From NCBI RefSeq assembly GCF_000373965.1, contig NZ_KB892868.1, positions 177,743 through 241,742 on the forward strand: a DNA stretch of 64,000 nucleotides. Reading direction: 5' to 3'. Position numbers and translations under genes: made by a program. Below, one piece after another: positions 43,848 through 53,848 of this stretch. Origin of the DNA: Uliginosibacterium gangwonense DSM 18521. Its GTDB lineage: Bacteria > Pseudomonadota > Gammaproteobacteria > Burkholderiales > Rhodocyclaceae. Numbering within the stretch: position 1 is the first letter of the stretch; each line of letters begins with the position of its first letter. The notes under the pieces were generated by a model that was given only the letters and a program-made list of their open reading frames with translations, ran no database searches and was not told the origin of the DNA.

Positions 43848-45278
43848 ATGCAACGCCATACCAAGATCGTGGCAACCCTGGGACCGTCCTCAAACGATCC
43901 CGAAACCCTGGAACGCATGATCCGCGCAGGGGTTGATGTTGTCCGCCTGAACTTCTCGCACGGCAAGGCCGAAGACCACATGGCCCGCGCCCAGATGGTG
44001 CGTGAAGCCGCCAAGCGCGTCGGCAAGCCCGTCGCCATCCTGGCCGACCTGCAAGGCCCGAAGATCCGCGTCGGCAAGTTTGCCAACGGCAAAACCTTCC
44101 TGGAAAAAGGCCAAGCCTTCATTCTGGACGCAGCATGCGAACTGGGTAACGACGAACGTGTCGGCCTGGACTACAAGGATCTGCCCCGCGATGTGAAGCC
44201 CGGCACCATCCTGCTGCTCAACGACGGCGCCATCGTGCTGGACGTTGAAAAGGTGATCGGAGCGGAAATCCACACCCGCGTGCGTTTCGGCGGCGAGCTG
44301 TCGAACAACAAGGGCATCAACCAGAAGGGTGGCGGCCTCACCGCTCCGGCGCTCACCGCCAAGGACATGGAAGACATCAAGACCGCTGCCGCCATCGGCA
44401 TCGAATACGTCGCCGTCTCCTTCCCCAAGACCGCTGCCGACATGTACATGGCCCGCACCCTGTTGCGCGCTGCCGGTAGCGATGCACAGACGATCGCCAA
44501 GATCGAACGTACCGAAGCGGTTGAACCGAACACCCTGCGCGAAATCCTGGAAGCTTCCGACGGCCTGATGGTCGCCCGGGGTGACTTGGCTGTTGAAGTG
44601 GGCGAAGCCGCTGTGCCCGCACTGCAGAAGAAGATGATTCGCGCTTCCCGCGAAGCCAACAAGCTTGTGATCACCGCCACCCAGATGATGGAATCGATGA
44701 TCACCAGCCCGGTGCCCACCCGTGCCGAAGTGTCCGACGTGGCCAACGCCGTGCTCGACGGCACCGACGCCGTGATGCTCTCCGCCGAAACTGCTGCTGG
44801 CAAGTACCCGGTTGAAGTGGTGGAAACCATGGCCCGCGTTTGTGAAGAAGCCGAGAAGTCCTACCCGGTCACGCTGCAACAGGATTTCCTGCACCGCACC
44901 TTCACCCGTATCGATCAGTCCATCGCCATGGCTGCCTTGTTCTCCGCCCACCACATGGGCGCCAAGGCCATCGTCGCCCTGACCGAATCCGGCTCCACCG
45001 CACTGTGGATGAGCCGCATGCGCTCCGGTATTCCTATCTACGCCCTGACCTCGCTGCCTGAGACCGTCAGCAAGGTAGCCCTGTACCGCGAAGTGCACCC
45101 GATCATGATGCCCCGCATCACCGATGACCGCGAACACCTGATGCGCGAAGCAGAAATGACCCTGCTGCGCAACAAGCTGGTGCAACCGGGCGACGTCGTG
45201 GTAATCACCGTGGGCGAACCGCTCGGCCAATCTGGCGGCACCAACAGCCTGAAGATCGTGCGTATCGGCCAGAACTGA
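43848..45278 (+). CDS. pyk: Pyruvate kinase
   Basis: Pyruvate kinase makes pyruvate and ATP from phosphoenolpyruvate. The 476-residue product starts RHTKIVATLGPSS and has VRLNFSHG, LADLQGPKIRVG, the catalytic-lysine region IAKIERTEAV and MVARGDLAVEVG, then the C-terminal allosteric domain ending EPLGQSGGTNSLKI, typical of PykA. The ATG at 43848 has a very good GAAGGAG five bases before it. The frame stays open upstream, and an ATG at 43695 would add 51 Lys/Ala/Pro-rich residues; that start has no binding site. It ends the tkt-gap-pgk-pyk group. Confidence 0.97.
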   Translation: MQRHTKIVATLGPSSNDPETLERMIRAGVDVVRLNFSHGKAEDHMARAQMVREAAKRVGKPVAILADLQGPKIRVGKFANGKTFLEKGQAFILDAACELGNDERVGLDYKDLPRDVKPGTILLLNDGAIVLDVEKVIGAEIHTRVRFGGELSNNKGINQKGGGLTAPALTAKDMEDIKTAAAIGIEYVAVSFPKTAADMYMARTLLRAAGSDAQTIAKIERTEAVEPNTLREILEASDGLMVARGDLAVEVGEAAVPALQKKMIRASREANKLVITATQMMESMITSPVPTRAEVSDVANAVLDGTDAVMLSAETAAGKYPVEVVETMARVCEEAEKSYPVTLQQDFLHRTFTRIDQSIAMAALFSAHHMGAKAIVALTESGSTALWMSRMRSGIPIYALTSLPETVSKVALYREVHPIMMPRITDDREHLMREAEMTLLRNKLVQPGDVVVITVGEPLGQSGGTNSLKIVRIGQN

Positions 45279-45324
45279 TATTCGCGTTCGCTATCTGGCG
45301 CCTTGTGCGCCTGATGCAGTATTG

Positions 45325-45353
45325 AAAAGGGCTGCCTTCGGGCGGCCCTTTTT
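45325..45353 (+). terminator. Rho-independent terminator after pyk
   Basis: AAAAGGGCTGCC and GGCGGCCCTTTTT pair (one G-T wobble) around a TTCG tetraloop, ending in five T residues. The stable tetraloop and T run make this a strong terminator; the A run also suits the converging minus-strand gene. Confidence 0.93.
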
Positions 45354-45376
45354 GTATTTCCTGCGCCCAGCACAGA

Positions 45377-45772
45377 TCAGCTTCTGCGAACGGACACTCT
45401 TTCCAGTGGTGCGCGTGACAGTTCCAGCAAAGGAATCGCCTGTGCCTCAATGCGTGGCGTGCGTTCGCGTTGCGGCAGCCAGCCTTGCTGGAGCATGTAG
45501 CGGATCAGGGCGGCGACCACGGCGGGGCGGTTGAGGTTGTAGCTCAGCGTACCATGGCGGGCGTAGATCACCCCGGCGTCAAAATCCCCCGCGCCCCACT
45601 CTGCATCGCCCTTGAAGACGAGGCGCAAGGCGCTTTTGCCAAAGCCCTGTGCATAGAGGGTCAAAATCTCCTCACACATGGCGCCCTCGGGAGATTCGGC
45701 ATGGTGGTGACGGCGGCGCCACAGGTAAGTCTGCTCATCCACCACAATGCGCCGCATCGGGATTTTGCTCAT
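45377..45772 (-). CDS. Hypothetical protein, function unknown
   Basis: A 131-residue soluble protein, starting MSKIPMRRIVVDEQTYLWRRRHHH, rich in Arg and with a compact mid-region (EILTLYAQGFGKSALRLVFKGD, then GAGDFDAGVIY). I recognise no named family, but the composition and codon use match the local genes, and the frame has a weak GAAAGA site. A frame reaching 45805 adds eleven residues without support. It converges on pyk and is divergent from the membrane protein gene downstream. Confidence 0.6.
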   Translation of the reverse strand: MSKIPMRRIVVDEQTYLWRRRHHHAESPEGAMCEEILTLYAQGFGKSALRLVFKGDAEWGAGDFDAGVIYARHGTLSYNLNRPAVVAALIRYMLQQGWLPQRERTPRIEAQAIPLLELSRAPLERVSVRRS

Positions 45773-45884
45773 TTTTTGTCTTTCAAGCTGAAAACCTGCC
45801 TGCAATTTTACTGATCCGCGCGGGGTGGGGCATGGATAAAGGCATCTGGGTTACACTTTGCCCAAACAGACTTGGAGAGAAACC

Positions 45885-46301
45885 ATGAAAATCACCGGAG
45901 CGGGCGGCACTTCTGGCGGGGTGGGCAGCTTTCTTCTGGGGCTTGTGATGATGTGTGGGGGCTTCTATCTGCTCTTGCACTCGATCATGATCTACATTCC
46001 CTTCTCGCTGGGGGCGCCCCTCTATTACGCGTCAGCCATGGGCGGGATGAGCATCACCAGTGGCATGCTACTGATTCCCCTGGTCTTTGGCGTCGGCATG
46101 GTGTTCTACAATGCTCGCAATCCTTTGGGCTGGCTGCTGTTTGTAGGCGCGTTGGTGGCGATCATCTTTGGCGTGCTGTCAAACATCCAGTTCTCGCTAC
46201 GAGCGATGTCATTATTTGATCTGCTGGTGATCCTGGTGCTGTGCGTGGGTGGACTGGGGCTGTTTTTGCGTTCGCTACGCAACACCAGTAGCCATTTCTA
46301 G
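45885..46301 (+). CDS. Small membrane protein, function unknown
   Basis: A 138-residue protein with a glycine-rich start (ITGAGGTSGGVGS) and four hydrophobic segments (about 14-34, 50-72, 78-98 and 108-128). It has a clear GGAGAG site seven bases before the ATG at 45885, which decides that start over an upstream frame. No named family is recognised. It stands alone between convergent and divergent neighbours. Confidence 0.62.
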   Translation: MKITGAGGTSGGVGSFLLGLVMMCGGFYLLLHSIMIYIPFSLGAPLYYASAMGGMSITSGMLLIPLVFGVGMVFYNARNPLGWLLFVGALVAIIFGVLSNIQFSLRAMSLFDLLVILVLCVGGLGLFLRSLRNTSSHF

Positions 46302-46345
46302 GGCCGTGAAAATAGGGGGCGCCCTGCCCCCCAATACCACCCAAC

Positions 46346-47830
46346 TCAAACGCCTGCCTGATTGCGGGGTTTGAAGAAACGGTAATTGTCATACGGCTCA
46401 AATGGCGCATACACCGCCACGCCGCTGGCTGGCGCTTCGAGCCAGACGCAGCCGCCGCCCATCTTCACCGCTTCACGCTCGGGGTCCATCAGATCACGCA
46501 AAGGCACGCTGCTGTATAGGTGCGGGCAGGGGACGAACACCAGTTCCTTGAGCGGCTTGCGGCTCAGGTTGATGACCACAAAAACAAATTCCCCCAATAC
46601 ATCTGTTTGGCGCACAAAGATCAGGGCGTTACTATCCTGGCGGTCGCTCAGCATGGTCAGGCTCCCGTGTTGCAGGGCGGGCAGCGCGTGGCGCAGCTCA
46701 ACCATCTTGCGCACAAATTCGCGCATGGGCACTTCCCATTGGGCCTCATCCCAAATCATGGCGCGGCGGCAATCCGGGTCGTCCGCGCCTTCCATGCCAT
46801 TCTCTTCGCCATAGTAGATCAGCGGAATGCCCGGCAAGGTGAATTGCGCAGCAATCGCCAGTTGGCGCAGCTTGGGGTCGGGAATCGCCGTGCGTAGCCG
46901 CATGGTGTCGTGACTAGAGAGCATCAGCCAGGATTTGAGCGCGCCTTCATGCCCATAGCCCTGGTAGTAGTCCTGCATAGCCATCGCCGCCTGACGGTGG
47001 CTGATGTCGCCCGCCAGCCAAGCCAGCATGGCTTCGCGGAAGTAGTAGTTCATCATGCCGGTAAAGCCGCTGCCATCCAGCCAGCCACCGGCGTAGGTAA
47101 TCAGCTCACCCAGCAATTGGGATTCGGGAAAGCGCGGGATGATAGCGTCATGAATCCGGCAAGCGGTTTTCAGGCCCAGGTCCTGCGCAGTATCGAAGCG
47201 CCAGCCTTTGATGCCCATCTCCAGATAGTGCGCGAGGAAACTCTTGGGGCCTTTGAAGAGGATGTCTTGCAAAGCCTCGTTTTCGAGATTCAATTCGGCC
47301 AGATACTCGTTCCCCCACCAGCATTCGTGCCGCCCTTTGGCATCGAAGCTGAACCAGTCCTTATAGGGCAGCTCACCGCGCTTGGCCGCCAGGAACCAGG
47401 GGTTACGATAATTCACATGGTTGAGTACGGCATCCAGGATCAGCCCCATCCCCCGGCGATCCAGCTCGGCAATCAGGCGGCGCAGGGTTTTCTCGTCCCC
47501 AAACATGGGGTCAACGGTAAAGAAATCGACCGCATCGTATTTGTGATTGGAGGGCGCCTTGAAGATCGGCGTGAAGTACAGGGTGGTCACCCCCAAATCC
47601 TGCAGGTAATCGAGTTTATCGATCACCCCGGCCAGATCACCGCCGTAGAAGATATGGCCACGGTCGCGGGCCTCCTTCGGGCGCATGGCGGGCATCTCAT
47701 GCCAGGCCCGCGTAGCGTTACCCTTGGCTTGATACATGGGCAGCGCCAGCTTGCTGGCACTGGTGTGGGGAGCACCGATGGCAAAGCGCTCAGGGAAGAT
47801 TTGATACACCACCTCGGCACGACGATCCAT
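46346..47830 (-). CDS. Cytoplasmic GH13 alpha-amylase-family enzyme, neopullulanase or maltodextrin-glucosidase type
   Basis: A 494-residue GH13 enzyme without a signal peptide, so it should act on imported maltodextrins. All four conserved regions are present: LDAVLNH (I), GWRFDTA with the nucleophile Asp (II), LGELI with the acid Glu (III) and LSSHDT (IV). The N-terminal VVYQIFPERFAIG and FYGGDLAGVIDKLDYLQDLG are typical of neopullulanase, cyclomaltodextrinase and MalZ-like enzymes, but the usual N-terminal starch domain is missing. A LacI-type operator identical to one before pulA lies 48 bases upstream of the start, so it probably belongs to the same regulon. Confidence 0.88.
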   Translation of the reverse strand: MDRRAEVVYQIFPERFAIGAPHTSASKLALPMYQAKGNATRAWHEMPAMRPKEARDRGHIFYGGDLAGVIDKLDYLQDLGVTTLYFTPIFKAPSNHKYDAVDFFTVDPMFGDEKTLRRLIAELDRRGMGLILDAVLNHVNYRNPWFLAAKRGELPYKDWFSFDAKGRHECWWGNEYLAELNLENEALQDILFKGPKSFLAHYLEMGIKGWRFDTAQDLGLKTACRIHDAIIPRFPESQLLGELITYAGGWLDGSGFTGMMNYYFREAMLAWLAGDISHRQAAMAMQDYYQGYGHEGALKSWLMLSSHDTMRLRTAIPDPKLRQLAIAAQFTLPGIPLIYYGEENGMEGADDPDCRRAMIWDEAQWEVPMREFVRKMVELRHALPALQHGSLTMLSDRQDSNALIFVRQTDVLGEFVFVVINLSRKPLKELVFVPCPHLYSSVPLRDLMDPEREAVKMGGGCVWLEAPASGVAVYAPFEPYDNYRFFKPRNQAGV

Positions 47831-47877
47831 GATTTCTCGCTATCTGAAAATACGGTTTCAAACCTCATTTAGCACAT

Positions 47878-47891
47878 TGTAACCGCTTACA
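47878..47891. promoter_or_regulatory. LacI-type operator before the GH13 gene
   Basis: TGTAACCGCTTACA is identical to the distal site before pulA at 25108. On the minus strand it lies just after a TTGACT hexamer that could be the -35 of the GH13 gene, so a bound repressor would block the promoter. Confidence 0.7.
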
Positions 47892-48026
47892 GTCAAACAA
47901 TTCCAGCCTGTTAGGGCACTTTTGCAGTAACCACTTTCCCCTATCGACATCTTGCGGCTCTGTTGCTTTAGCGCGCCAGCCCCTACAATTACAGACTCCC
48001 AACAAGTTTGCACTAGGAATACATTC

Positions 48027-48299
48027 ATGGCCCGTATGGTGAAATGCATCAAGCTCGGTATCGAAGCCGAAGGTCTCGATCTGCCACCACTGCCCGGCGC
48101 GCTGGGCAAGAAGATCTGGGAAAACGTCTCCAAGGAGGCATGGCAACAATGGATTCGCCACCAGACCATGTTGATCAATGAAAACCGCCTGAATCTGATG
48201 GACCCGAAAGCCCGCCAGTACCTGACGGAGCAATTGGAACGCCACTTCTTCGGCGAAGGTGCTGAGGCAGCCAGCGGCTACGTTCCGCCCTCCGCCTGA
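48027..48299 (+). CDS. yggX: Fe(2+)-trafficking / oxidative damage protection protein
   Basis: YggX protects iron-sulfur proteins from oxidative damage and may carry Fe(2+). The 90-residue product begins [20 protein letters not shown] with the conserved Cys7, and continues with [26 protein letters not shown] and the family end [19 protein letters not shown]. The frame is open from 47952, but the ATG at 48027 is where homology begins. It is divergent from the GH13 gene. Confidence 0.96.
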   Translation: MARMVKCIKLGIEAEGLDLPPLPGALGKKIWENVSKEAWQQWIRHQTMLINENRLNLMDPKARQYLTEQLERHFFGEGAEAASGYVPPSA

Positions 48300-48416
48300 G
48301 GCAAGCGCCCCGGCTACAGCCGTAGTAGATGAAATCAGATCCAATCACAAGGCACATCCCCATTGTGTGGCAGTCGCCCACCAGGGATGAAGGCCTGTTG
48401 CCACAGGGAGCATGAA

Positions 48417-49160
48417 GTGAACATTTTGGGCGTTGACGTAGGTGGCTCCGGCATCAAAGGGGCAATTGTTGACACCACCAGCGGGAATCTCGTCAGCGAG
48501 CGCATCCGCATTGAAACCCCGCAGCCCGCCACGCCTGAGGCGGTAGGGCTGACCATCAAGGAACTGGCCCGCCAGCATGGCTGGACAGGGCCCATCGGAA
48601 TCGGCTTTCCGGCCGCGATCCAGCACGGGATTGCCCGCACGGCTGCGAATATCGACAAGGCGTTTATCGGCACCTCGGTCTCCGAGTTGTTCTCTACCCA
48701 AACGGGTTGCCCGGTGTATGTAGCCAATGATGCCGATGTGGCGGGCCTGGCCGAGATGCGTTTTGGTGCTGGCAAGGATCACCACGGCGTGGTCCTGATC
48801 GTAACGATTGGCACGGGCCTGGGGACTGCTTTGTTTACCAATGGCCAGTTGCTGCCCAACACCGAGCTGGGGCACATCTACCTGGATAACGGCATCGAGG
48901 CCGAGCGCTTTGCCTCGGAAGCCGCCCGGGATGCCGATGCCCTCAAGTGGAAACAGTGGGGCACCCGCTTCAACCATTACCTGTGCGCGATGGAAGCCCT
49001 GCTCTGGCCGGACTTGGTCATCCTGGGCGGTGGCGCAAGCTCGAAGATGGAGAAATTTGCCTCCCAGATCACCATCAAGGCGCCGGTGGTGCCCGCCAAA
49101 TTTCTCAATCAGGCAGGGATTGTTGGGGCCGCACTGTATGCACAAAGCCAGTTGGGATGA
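48417..49160 (+). CDS. ppgK: Polyphosphate glucokinase (ROK family)
   Basis: PpgK phosphorylates glucose using inorganic polyphosphate, or ATP in some forms. The 247-residue protein has the phosphate loop [37 protein letters not shown] with the catalytic Asp, [11 protein letters not shown] and [10 protein letters not shown], all as in the PpgK branch of ROK kinases rather than ATP glucokinases. The GTG at 48417 has GGGAG six bases before it, which decides the start. It could phosphorylate glucose from starch breakdown by the two GH13 enzymes. Confidence 0.9.
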   Translation: MNILGVDVGGSGIKGAIVDTTSGNLVSERIRIETPQPATPEAVGLTIKELARQHGWTGPIGIGFPAAIQHGIARTAANIDKAFIGTSVSELFSTQTGCPVYVANDADVAGLAEMRFGAGKDHHGVVLIVTIGTGLGTALFTNGQLLPNTELGHIYLDNGIEAERFASEAARDADALKWKQWGTRFNHYLCAMEALLWPDLVILGGGASSKMEKFASQITIKAPVVPAKFLNQAGIVGAALYAQSQLG

Positions 49161-49261
49161 GTGTTCCCAGCGCTGGTTTGGCAACGCTTACCCATAATTT
49201 ATCCTGTGGGCGTGGTCACTTTGCTTTAAAATCAGCGCTTTCATAGCCGGAGTCTGCGTTC

Positions 49262-50158
49262 ATGAGTCAGCCTTTATTCGAGTCCACCATCCAGAGCCTG
49301 CCCTTGTTGGGGCGCGGTAAGGTGCGTGACATCTACGCGGTGGATAACGACAAACTGCTGATTGTGACCTCAGATCGCCTGTCGGCTTTCGATGTCATCC
49401 TGCAAGACCCGATCCCCTACAAGGGCCGGGTACTCACCCAACTGGCGATGTTCTGGTTTGGCCGCCTGGGCCACATCCTGCCCAACCAACTCACCGGTAT
49501 TGCCCCGGAAGACGTGGTCGATCCGCAGGAGCGCGATCAGGTAGCCGGGCGCTCCCTGGTGGTCAAGCGCCTCAAGCCCCTGCCCATCGAGGCGGTGGTG
49601 CGTGGCTACATCATCGGTTCGGGCTGGAAGGATTACCAGAAGACCGGCAAGGTCTGCGGCATTGAATTGCCCGCTGGCCTCCCCATGGCCGCCCGCCTGG
49701 AAAAGCCGTTGTTCACCCCGTCGACCAAGGCCGAGTTGGGCACCCACGATGAAAACATCGACTTCGCCCAATGCGAAGCCCTGATGGGGACGGCTCTGGC
49801 CACCAAGGCCCAGGCCGCTGCCTTGCAACTGTACAGTGAAGCCCGTGACTATGCGGCTTCGCGCGGCATCATCATTGCAGACACCAAGTTCGAGTTCGGC
49901 CTCGACAATGGTGGCACGCTGCATCTGATTGACGAGGCGCTGACGCCGGATTCATCCCGCTTCTGGCCTGCCGAGGGCTATCGTGAAGGCATCTCCCCAC
50001 CTTCTTACGACAAGCAGTTCGTGCGCGATTACCTGGAAACGCTGGATTGGGACAAAACCGCCCCCGGCCCGCGCCTGCCCAAGGATGTGATCGAAAAGAC
50101 CAGCGCCAAGTACCTGGAAGCCTACGAGCGCCTGACAGGGGAAAAGCTCCCGCTATAA
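49262..50158 (+). CDS. purC: SAICAR synthase
   Basis: PurC joins CAIR and aspartate with ATP in purine synthesis. The 298-residue length is of the longer type seen in betaproteobacteria and yeast Ade1. Visible motifs are [23 protein letters not shown], the [19 protein letters not shown] block, then [13 protein letters not shown] and [15 protein letters not shown]. Its 100-base leader contains TAAAAT near 49230 as a likely -10. It is a single gene ended by a strong terminator. Confidence 0.97.
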   Translation: MSQPLFESTIQSLPLLGRGKVRDIYAVDNDKLLIVTSDRLSAFDVILQDPIPYKGRVLTQLAMFWFGRLGHILPNQLTGIAPEDVVDPQERDQVAGRSLVVKRLKPLPIEAVVRGYIIGSGWKDYQKTGKVCGIELPAGLPMAARLEKPLFTPSTKAELGTHDENIDFAQCEALMGTALATKAQAAALQLYSEARDYAASRGIIIADTKFEFGLDNGGTLHLIDEALTPDSSRFWPAEGYREGISPPSYDKQFVRDYLETLDWDKTAPGPRLPKDVIEKTSAKYLEAYERLTGEKLPL

Positions 50159-50176
50159 TCGGAACACAACCGACGT

Positions 50177-50205
50177 AAAAATGGCCGACACTGTCGGCCA
50201 TTTTT
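50177..50205 (+). terminator. Rho-independent terminator after purC
   Basis: AAAAATGGCCGACA and TGTCGGCCATTTTT form a long, perfect stem around a very short centre, starting 18 bases after the purC stop. The T run is on the plus side, the A run serves the converging HDOD gene. Confidence 0.92.
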
Positions 50206-50239
50206 ATGGGTGGTGTCGCAGCCAGATCACGCCACCACT

Positions 50240-51097
50240 TCAAGCAGCCAGCATAGCCAAGGCGGCGGCACGCTTGACCCTCGCCTCATCCAGCAGGCGG
50301 TTCATGGTTTCATGCTCCACGCTCTGGAATGCGGCACGACGCTGCTCGACCTGCGCTTCCAATGACAAAGTGCTGAACGGATTGGGGGTGCCTGCCGCGC
50401 TGTTGGCGAGGAAGATCAGGTCGGAGAGCTTATGCGGCGGCCATACGCCGCTGCATGTATCCTGGTTATCAAGCGCTTCAACAATCACGTCCGGCGTACC
50501 CATTGCACGCAACACGGCCTGCCCCACCTGCTTATCCCAATACAGGATGAATTCGGCCAGCTCGCTTTGCTCATGCAGCAACTCGGGGAATTCATGCACA
50601 CGCGAGAGCAAGTAAAACTGCCCGATGTCATGCACCATGCCTGCCAGCATCGCGGTATCGGCCTGGGCATTTTCAAGCTGGATGTTGATTGCAAACGCCA
50701 GCGAGGCCACATCCAGGGAATGGCGCCAGAGCTGTTCAGCCAGCCGGATCACCGGGGCAAACTCGGTCGCCGTGGCCAACTGGTCACCAATCACCGACAA
50801 GGCAAGAATCCGCGCATTGTTGACCCCCACCCGCATCAGCGCCCGCTGCACATCTGTGACCTCAATCCCAGAAGGGTTGTAGAACACAGAATTGGCCATG
50901 CGCAGCAGCTTCACAGACAACACCGGCTCCAGGCTGATCACCTTGGCCACGGCGGTCAGCCCTGCCTCAGACTCTTCCAGGGCACGCCGAATCATCATCG
51001 CCGCCTGCATACTGGTCGGGAAGACAAACTCCCCCGTGCGCATCTCCCGTTCGATCGCTTCACTGAACGCCGCACGACGATCTGTTGTCTCACTCAT
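50240..51097 (-). CDS. HDOD-domain signalling protein
   Basis: A 285-residue single HDOD domain (about 15-220). HDOD domains are relatives of HD phosphohydrolases that usually lost the metal site and serve in signalling. The core is visible as VAKVISLEPVLSVKLLRMANSVFYN, VTDVQRALMRVGVNNARILALS, and AMLAGMVHDIGQFYLL, which keeps an HD pair (His-Asp) in MVHDIG. No output domain is attached. It is divergent from oligopeptidase A. Confidence 0.88.
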   Translation of the reverse strand: MSETTDRRAAFSEAIEREMRTGEFVFPTSMQAAMMIRRALEESEAGLTAVAKVISLEPVLSVKLLRMANSVFYNPSGIEVTDVQRALMRVGVNNARILALSVIGDQLATATEFAPVIRLAEQLWRHSLDVASLAFAINIQLENAQADTAMLAGMVHDIGQFYLLSRVHEFPELLHEQSELAEFILYWDKQVGQAVLRAMGTPDVIVEALDNQDTCSGVWPPHKLSDLIFLANSAAGTPNPFSTLSLEAQVEQRRAAFQSVEHETMNRLLDEARVKRAAALAMLAA

Positions 51098-51187
51098 ACT
51101 GTTGTACTCCGCATCGGTTTTAAGGCAAGCTCAGTCTTGATTTCGGCATAATGAGCCCCGAACTTCAGACTTTCTACCCACACGACC

Positions 51188-53245
51188 ATGATGAATCCAC
51201 TTCTCGACAATTCCGGCCTGCCCCATTTCGACACCATCGTCCCTGAACATGTTGCTCCGGCCATCAGTCAGTTGCTGGCCGAAGGACGTGAGCTGATCGC
51301 CCGTCAGAGTGCCCCGGGCACCCCGGCGACCTGGGCGGATTTCGTTGCCCCGATGGAGACGATGGGTGAGCGCCTCTCACGGGCCTGGGGGGTGATCGGC
51401 CATCTGCATGGGGTGATGGATACCCCTGCATGGCGTGAAGCCTACAACGCAATGCTGCCTGAAGTCACCCGTTATTACAGCGAGCTGGGACAAAACCTTG
51501 CGCTGTTTGCCAAGTACAAAACCTTGCAGGCCAGCGCGGAATACACGCAACTCTCCCCTGCGCGGCAACGCATCATCGATAACGAAGTGCGAGACTTCCG
51601 CTTGTCTGGCGCAGAACTCGCCGATGATCAAAAACCGCGCTTCCAGGCAATTCAGGAAGAACTCGCGGGGCTCGCTGCCAAATTCTCCGAAAATCTGCTG
51701 GATGCGACCAACGCCCATGCCGAGCATATCGAAGACGCCACCCAACTGGCAGGCATCCCGGAAGACGCGCTGGCCGCAGCCCGCGCAGCCGCCGAGCGCG
51801 CAGGCAAACCCGGCTGGCTCTTTACCCTGCACATGCCCTCCTACCTGCCGGTGCTCCAATATGCCGACAACCGTGAGCTGCGGGCACGGATGTATCGCGC
51901 CTACGCCACGCGCGCCTCGGAGTTCTCCGCCGACAAAGGCCACGCCGAATGGGATAACGCCCCACTGATCCAGCGCATCCTGGCCCTGCGTGCCGAGCTA
52001 TCCACCATGCTGGGGCTGGGCGACTATGCCCAGGTCTCCCTGGTACCCAAGATGGCCGACACGCCGGCACAGGTGCTCGACTTCCTGCACCAGCTTGCAC
52101 AACGCGCCAAACCCTTCGCTGAACGCGACATGCAGGAGCTACGGGCCTTTGCGGCCAAGGAACTGGGGCTGGCCGACCTGCAGGCCTGGGATACCGCCTG
52201 GACGTCGGAAAAACTCCGGCAGGCGCGTTATGCCTTCTCCGAGCAGGAGGTCAAGCAATACTTCCCCGAACCCAAGGTGCTCGCCGGACTCTTTGGCGTG
52301 GTCGAGGGGCTGTTTGGCGTCAGCATCCAGGCCGAGCAGGCGCCCACCTGGCACCCGGATGTACGTTTCTTCCGCATTGAACGTGCAGGCAAGCTCATCG
52401 GCCAGTTCTACCTTGACCTCTATGCCCGCGACACCAAGCGCGGTGGCGCCTGGATGGACAGCGCCATCACCCGGCGCCGGACAGCCACCGGCATCCAGAC
52501 CCCGGTGGCCTATCTGGTCTGCAACTTCCCCGCCCCGGTTGGCGGCAAACCCGCCACCTTCAGCCATGACGATGTGCAGACCCTGTTCCACGAAACGGGC
52601 CACGGCCTGCATCATCTGCTCACCCAGGTGGAAGACCTGTGGGTGTCCGGCATCAATGGCGTGGAGTGGGATGCGGTGGAGCTGCCCAGCCAGTTCATGG
52701 AAAACTTCTGCTGGGAATGGGATGTGCTCTCCCAAATGACTGCCCATGTTGACAGCGGTGAAGCCCTGCCCCGCACGCTGTTCAACAAGATGTTGGCTGC
52801 GCGCAACTTCCAAAGCGGTCTGCAGACCGTCCGGCAGTTGGAGTTTGCGCTCTTCGACATGCGCCTGCATCATGAATCAACGGCAACACATCCGCTGGAT
52901 GCGCAAAAACTGATTGATGAGGTGCGGCGCGAGGTGGCAGTCATCATTCCGCCCGCCTGGCAGCGCTTCCCCAACAGTTTTTCGCACATCTTTGCAGGAG
53001 GTTACGCTGCAGGATATTACAGTTACAAATGGGCCGAAGTGCTCTCCGCAGATGCCTACGAGGCATTTGAAGAAGCACGGCAACAAGGCAGGCCCGTGCT
53101 GGACCGCGATACCGGCGAACGCTTCCTTGCGGAAGTGCTTGCCGTAGGCGGTTCACGCCCGGCGCTGGAATCGTTCCGCAAATTCCGTGGGCGCGAACCA
53201 CGGATCGATGCCCTGTTGCGCCACAGTGGCATGGTGGAAAACTGA
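51188..53245 (+). CDS. prlC: Oligopeptidase A (M3 metallopeptidase)
   Basis: PrlC/OpdA is a cytosolic zinc endopeptidase that degrades signal peptides and short peptides. The 685-residue protein has the HExxH site as HETGH at about 468-472 within LFHETGHGLHHLLT, with the third ligand Glu in VEWDAVELPSQFMENFCWEW. The N-terminal LPHFDTIVPEHVAPAI and C-terminal AGGYAAGYYSYKWAEVLSADAYEAF are also diagnostic. Two ATG codons lie at 51188 and 51191. The DUF4124 gene follows 21 bases after it and may share its transcript. Confidence 0.96.
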   Translation: MMNPLLDNSGLPHFDTIVPEHVAPAISQLLAEGRELIARQSAPGTPATWADFVAPMETMGERLSRAWGVIGHLHGVMDTPAWREAYNAMLPEVTRYYSELGQNLALFAKYKTLQASAEYTQLSPARQRIIDNEVRDFRLSGAELADDQKPRFQAIQEELAGLAAKFSENLLDATNAHAEHIEDATQLAGIPEDALAAARAAAERAGKPGWLFTLHMPSYLPVLQYADNRELRARMYRAYATRASEFSADKGHAEWDNAPLIQRILALRAELSTMLGLGDYAQVSLVPKMADTPAQVLDFLHQLAQRAKPFAERDMQELRAFAAKELGLADLQAWDTAWTSEKLRQARYAFSEQEVKQYFPEPKVLAGLFGVVEGLFGVSIQAEQAPTWHPDVRFFRIERAGKLIGQFYLDLYARDTKRGGAWMDSAITRRRTATGIQTPVAYLVCNFPAPVGGKPATFSHDDVQTLFHETGHGLHHLLTQVEDLWVSGINGVEWDAVELPSQFMENFCWEWDVLSQMTAHVDSGEALPRTLFNKMLAARNFQSGLQTVRQLEFALFDMRLHHESTATHPLDAQKLIDEVRREVAVIIPPAWQRFPNSFSHIFAGGYAAGYYSYKWAEVLSADAYEAFEEARQQGRPVLDRDTGERFLAEVLAVGGSRPALESFRKFRGREPRIDALLRHSGMVEN

Positions 53246-53266
53246 ACGGGAATACAGGAGAAGAAC

Positions 53267-53752
53267 ATGAAAAAGGCTTGGCTTGCGATACTGATCGTAG
53301 CGGGGCTGGTATTGAGCAGTTTTGCCAATGCCGAGATTTATCGCTGGGTGGATAAAAACGGCAAGGTGCAATACTCCGACGTGCCCCCCACCGACACCAA
53401 CGCCCAGACCCGCAAACTCAGCACCAACACCATCGAGATGGACAAGCTGCCTTATGACGTGCGCAAGGCGGCTGAAGCTGCGCCGATTACGTTCTACTCC
53501 TCGCCCGACTACAAGGACGTCTGCGACACGGCCCGTGCGCTCCTCAAGGCCCGCAAGCTGCCCTTCACCGAAAAGGTGGTCAAGACCACTGATGACGTGA
53601 AGGACATCGTCAAGCAGATCGGCAAAGCTCCGATGGTGCCCTCCCTCTCGGTGGGTTCCAAGCTGGTCCAGGGCTTCAATGAGGACAGCTGGAACAGTGC
53701 CCTGGATGCAGCAGGCTATCCCAAGCAATTCAAGCCGAAAACGGCTGAGTAA
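53267..53752 (+). CDS. Exported DUF4124/glutaredoxin-like protein
   Basis: A 161-residue protein with a signal peptide (about 1-22, cleavage after ANA). Residues 23-60 are a DUF4124 domain (EIYRWVDKNGKVQYSDVPP), common in betaproteobacterial periplasmic proteins. Residues 75-150 resemble a glutaredoxin fold (ITFYSSPDYKDVCDTARALLKARKLPFTEKVV, then PSLSVGSKLVQGF), but the CxxC redox motif is reduced to one cysteine, so ordinary redox activity is doubtful. GGAGAAG precedes the ATG. Function is unknown. Confidence 0.82.
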   Translation: MKKAWLAILIVAGLVLSSFANAEIYRWVDKNGKVQYSDVPPTDTNAQTRKLSTNTIEMDKLPYDVRKAAEAAPITFYSSPDYKDVCDTARALLKARKLPFTEKVVKTTDDVKDIVKQIGKAPMVPSLSVGSKLVQGFNEDSWNSALDAAGYPKQFKPKTAE

Positions 53753-53774
53753 GCGCACCAACACCCCATCACCA

Positions 53775-53797
53775 AGCCACCTTAGGGTGGCTTTTTT
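53775..53797 (+). terminator. Rho-independent terminator after the DUF4124 gene
   Basis: AGCCACC and GGTGGCT form a 7-bp stem with a TTAG loop, followed by six T residues, 23 bases after the stop codon. Confidence 0.9.
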
Positions 53798-53848
53798 GCG
53801 CCCCTTCCCAGTACATCAAACCCACCAAAACAAATTCGCAAATTTCAA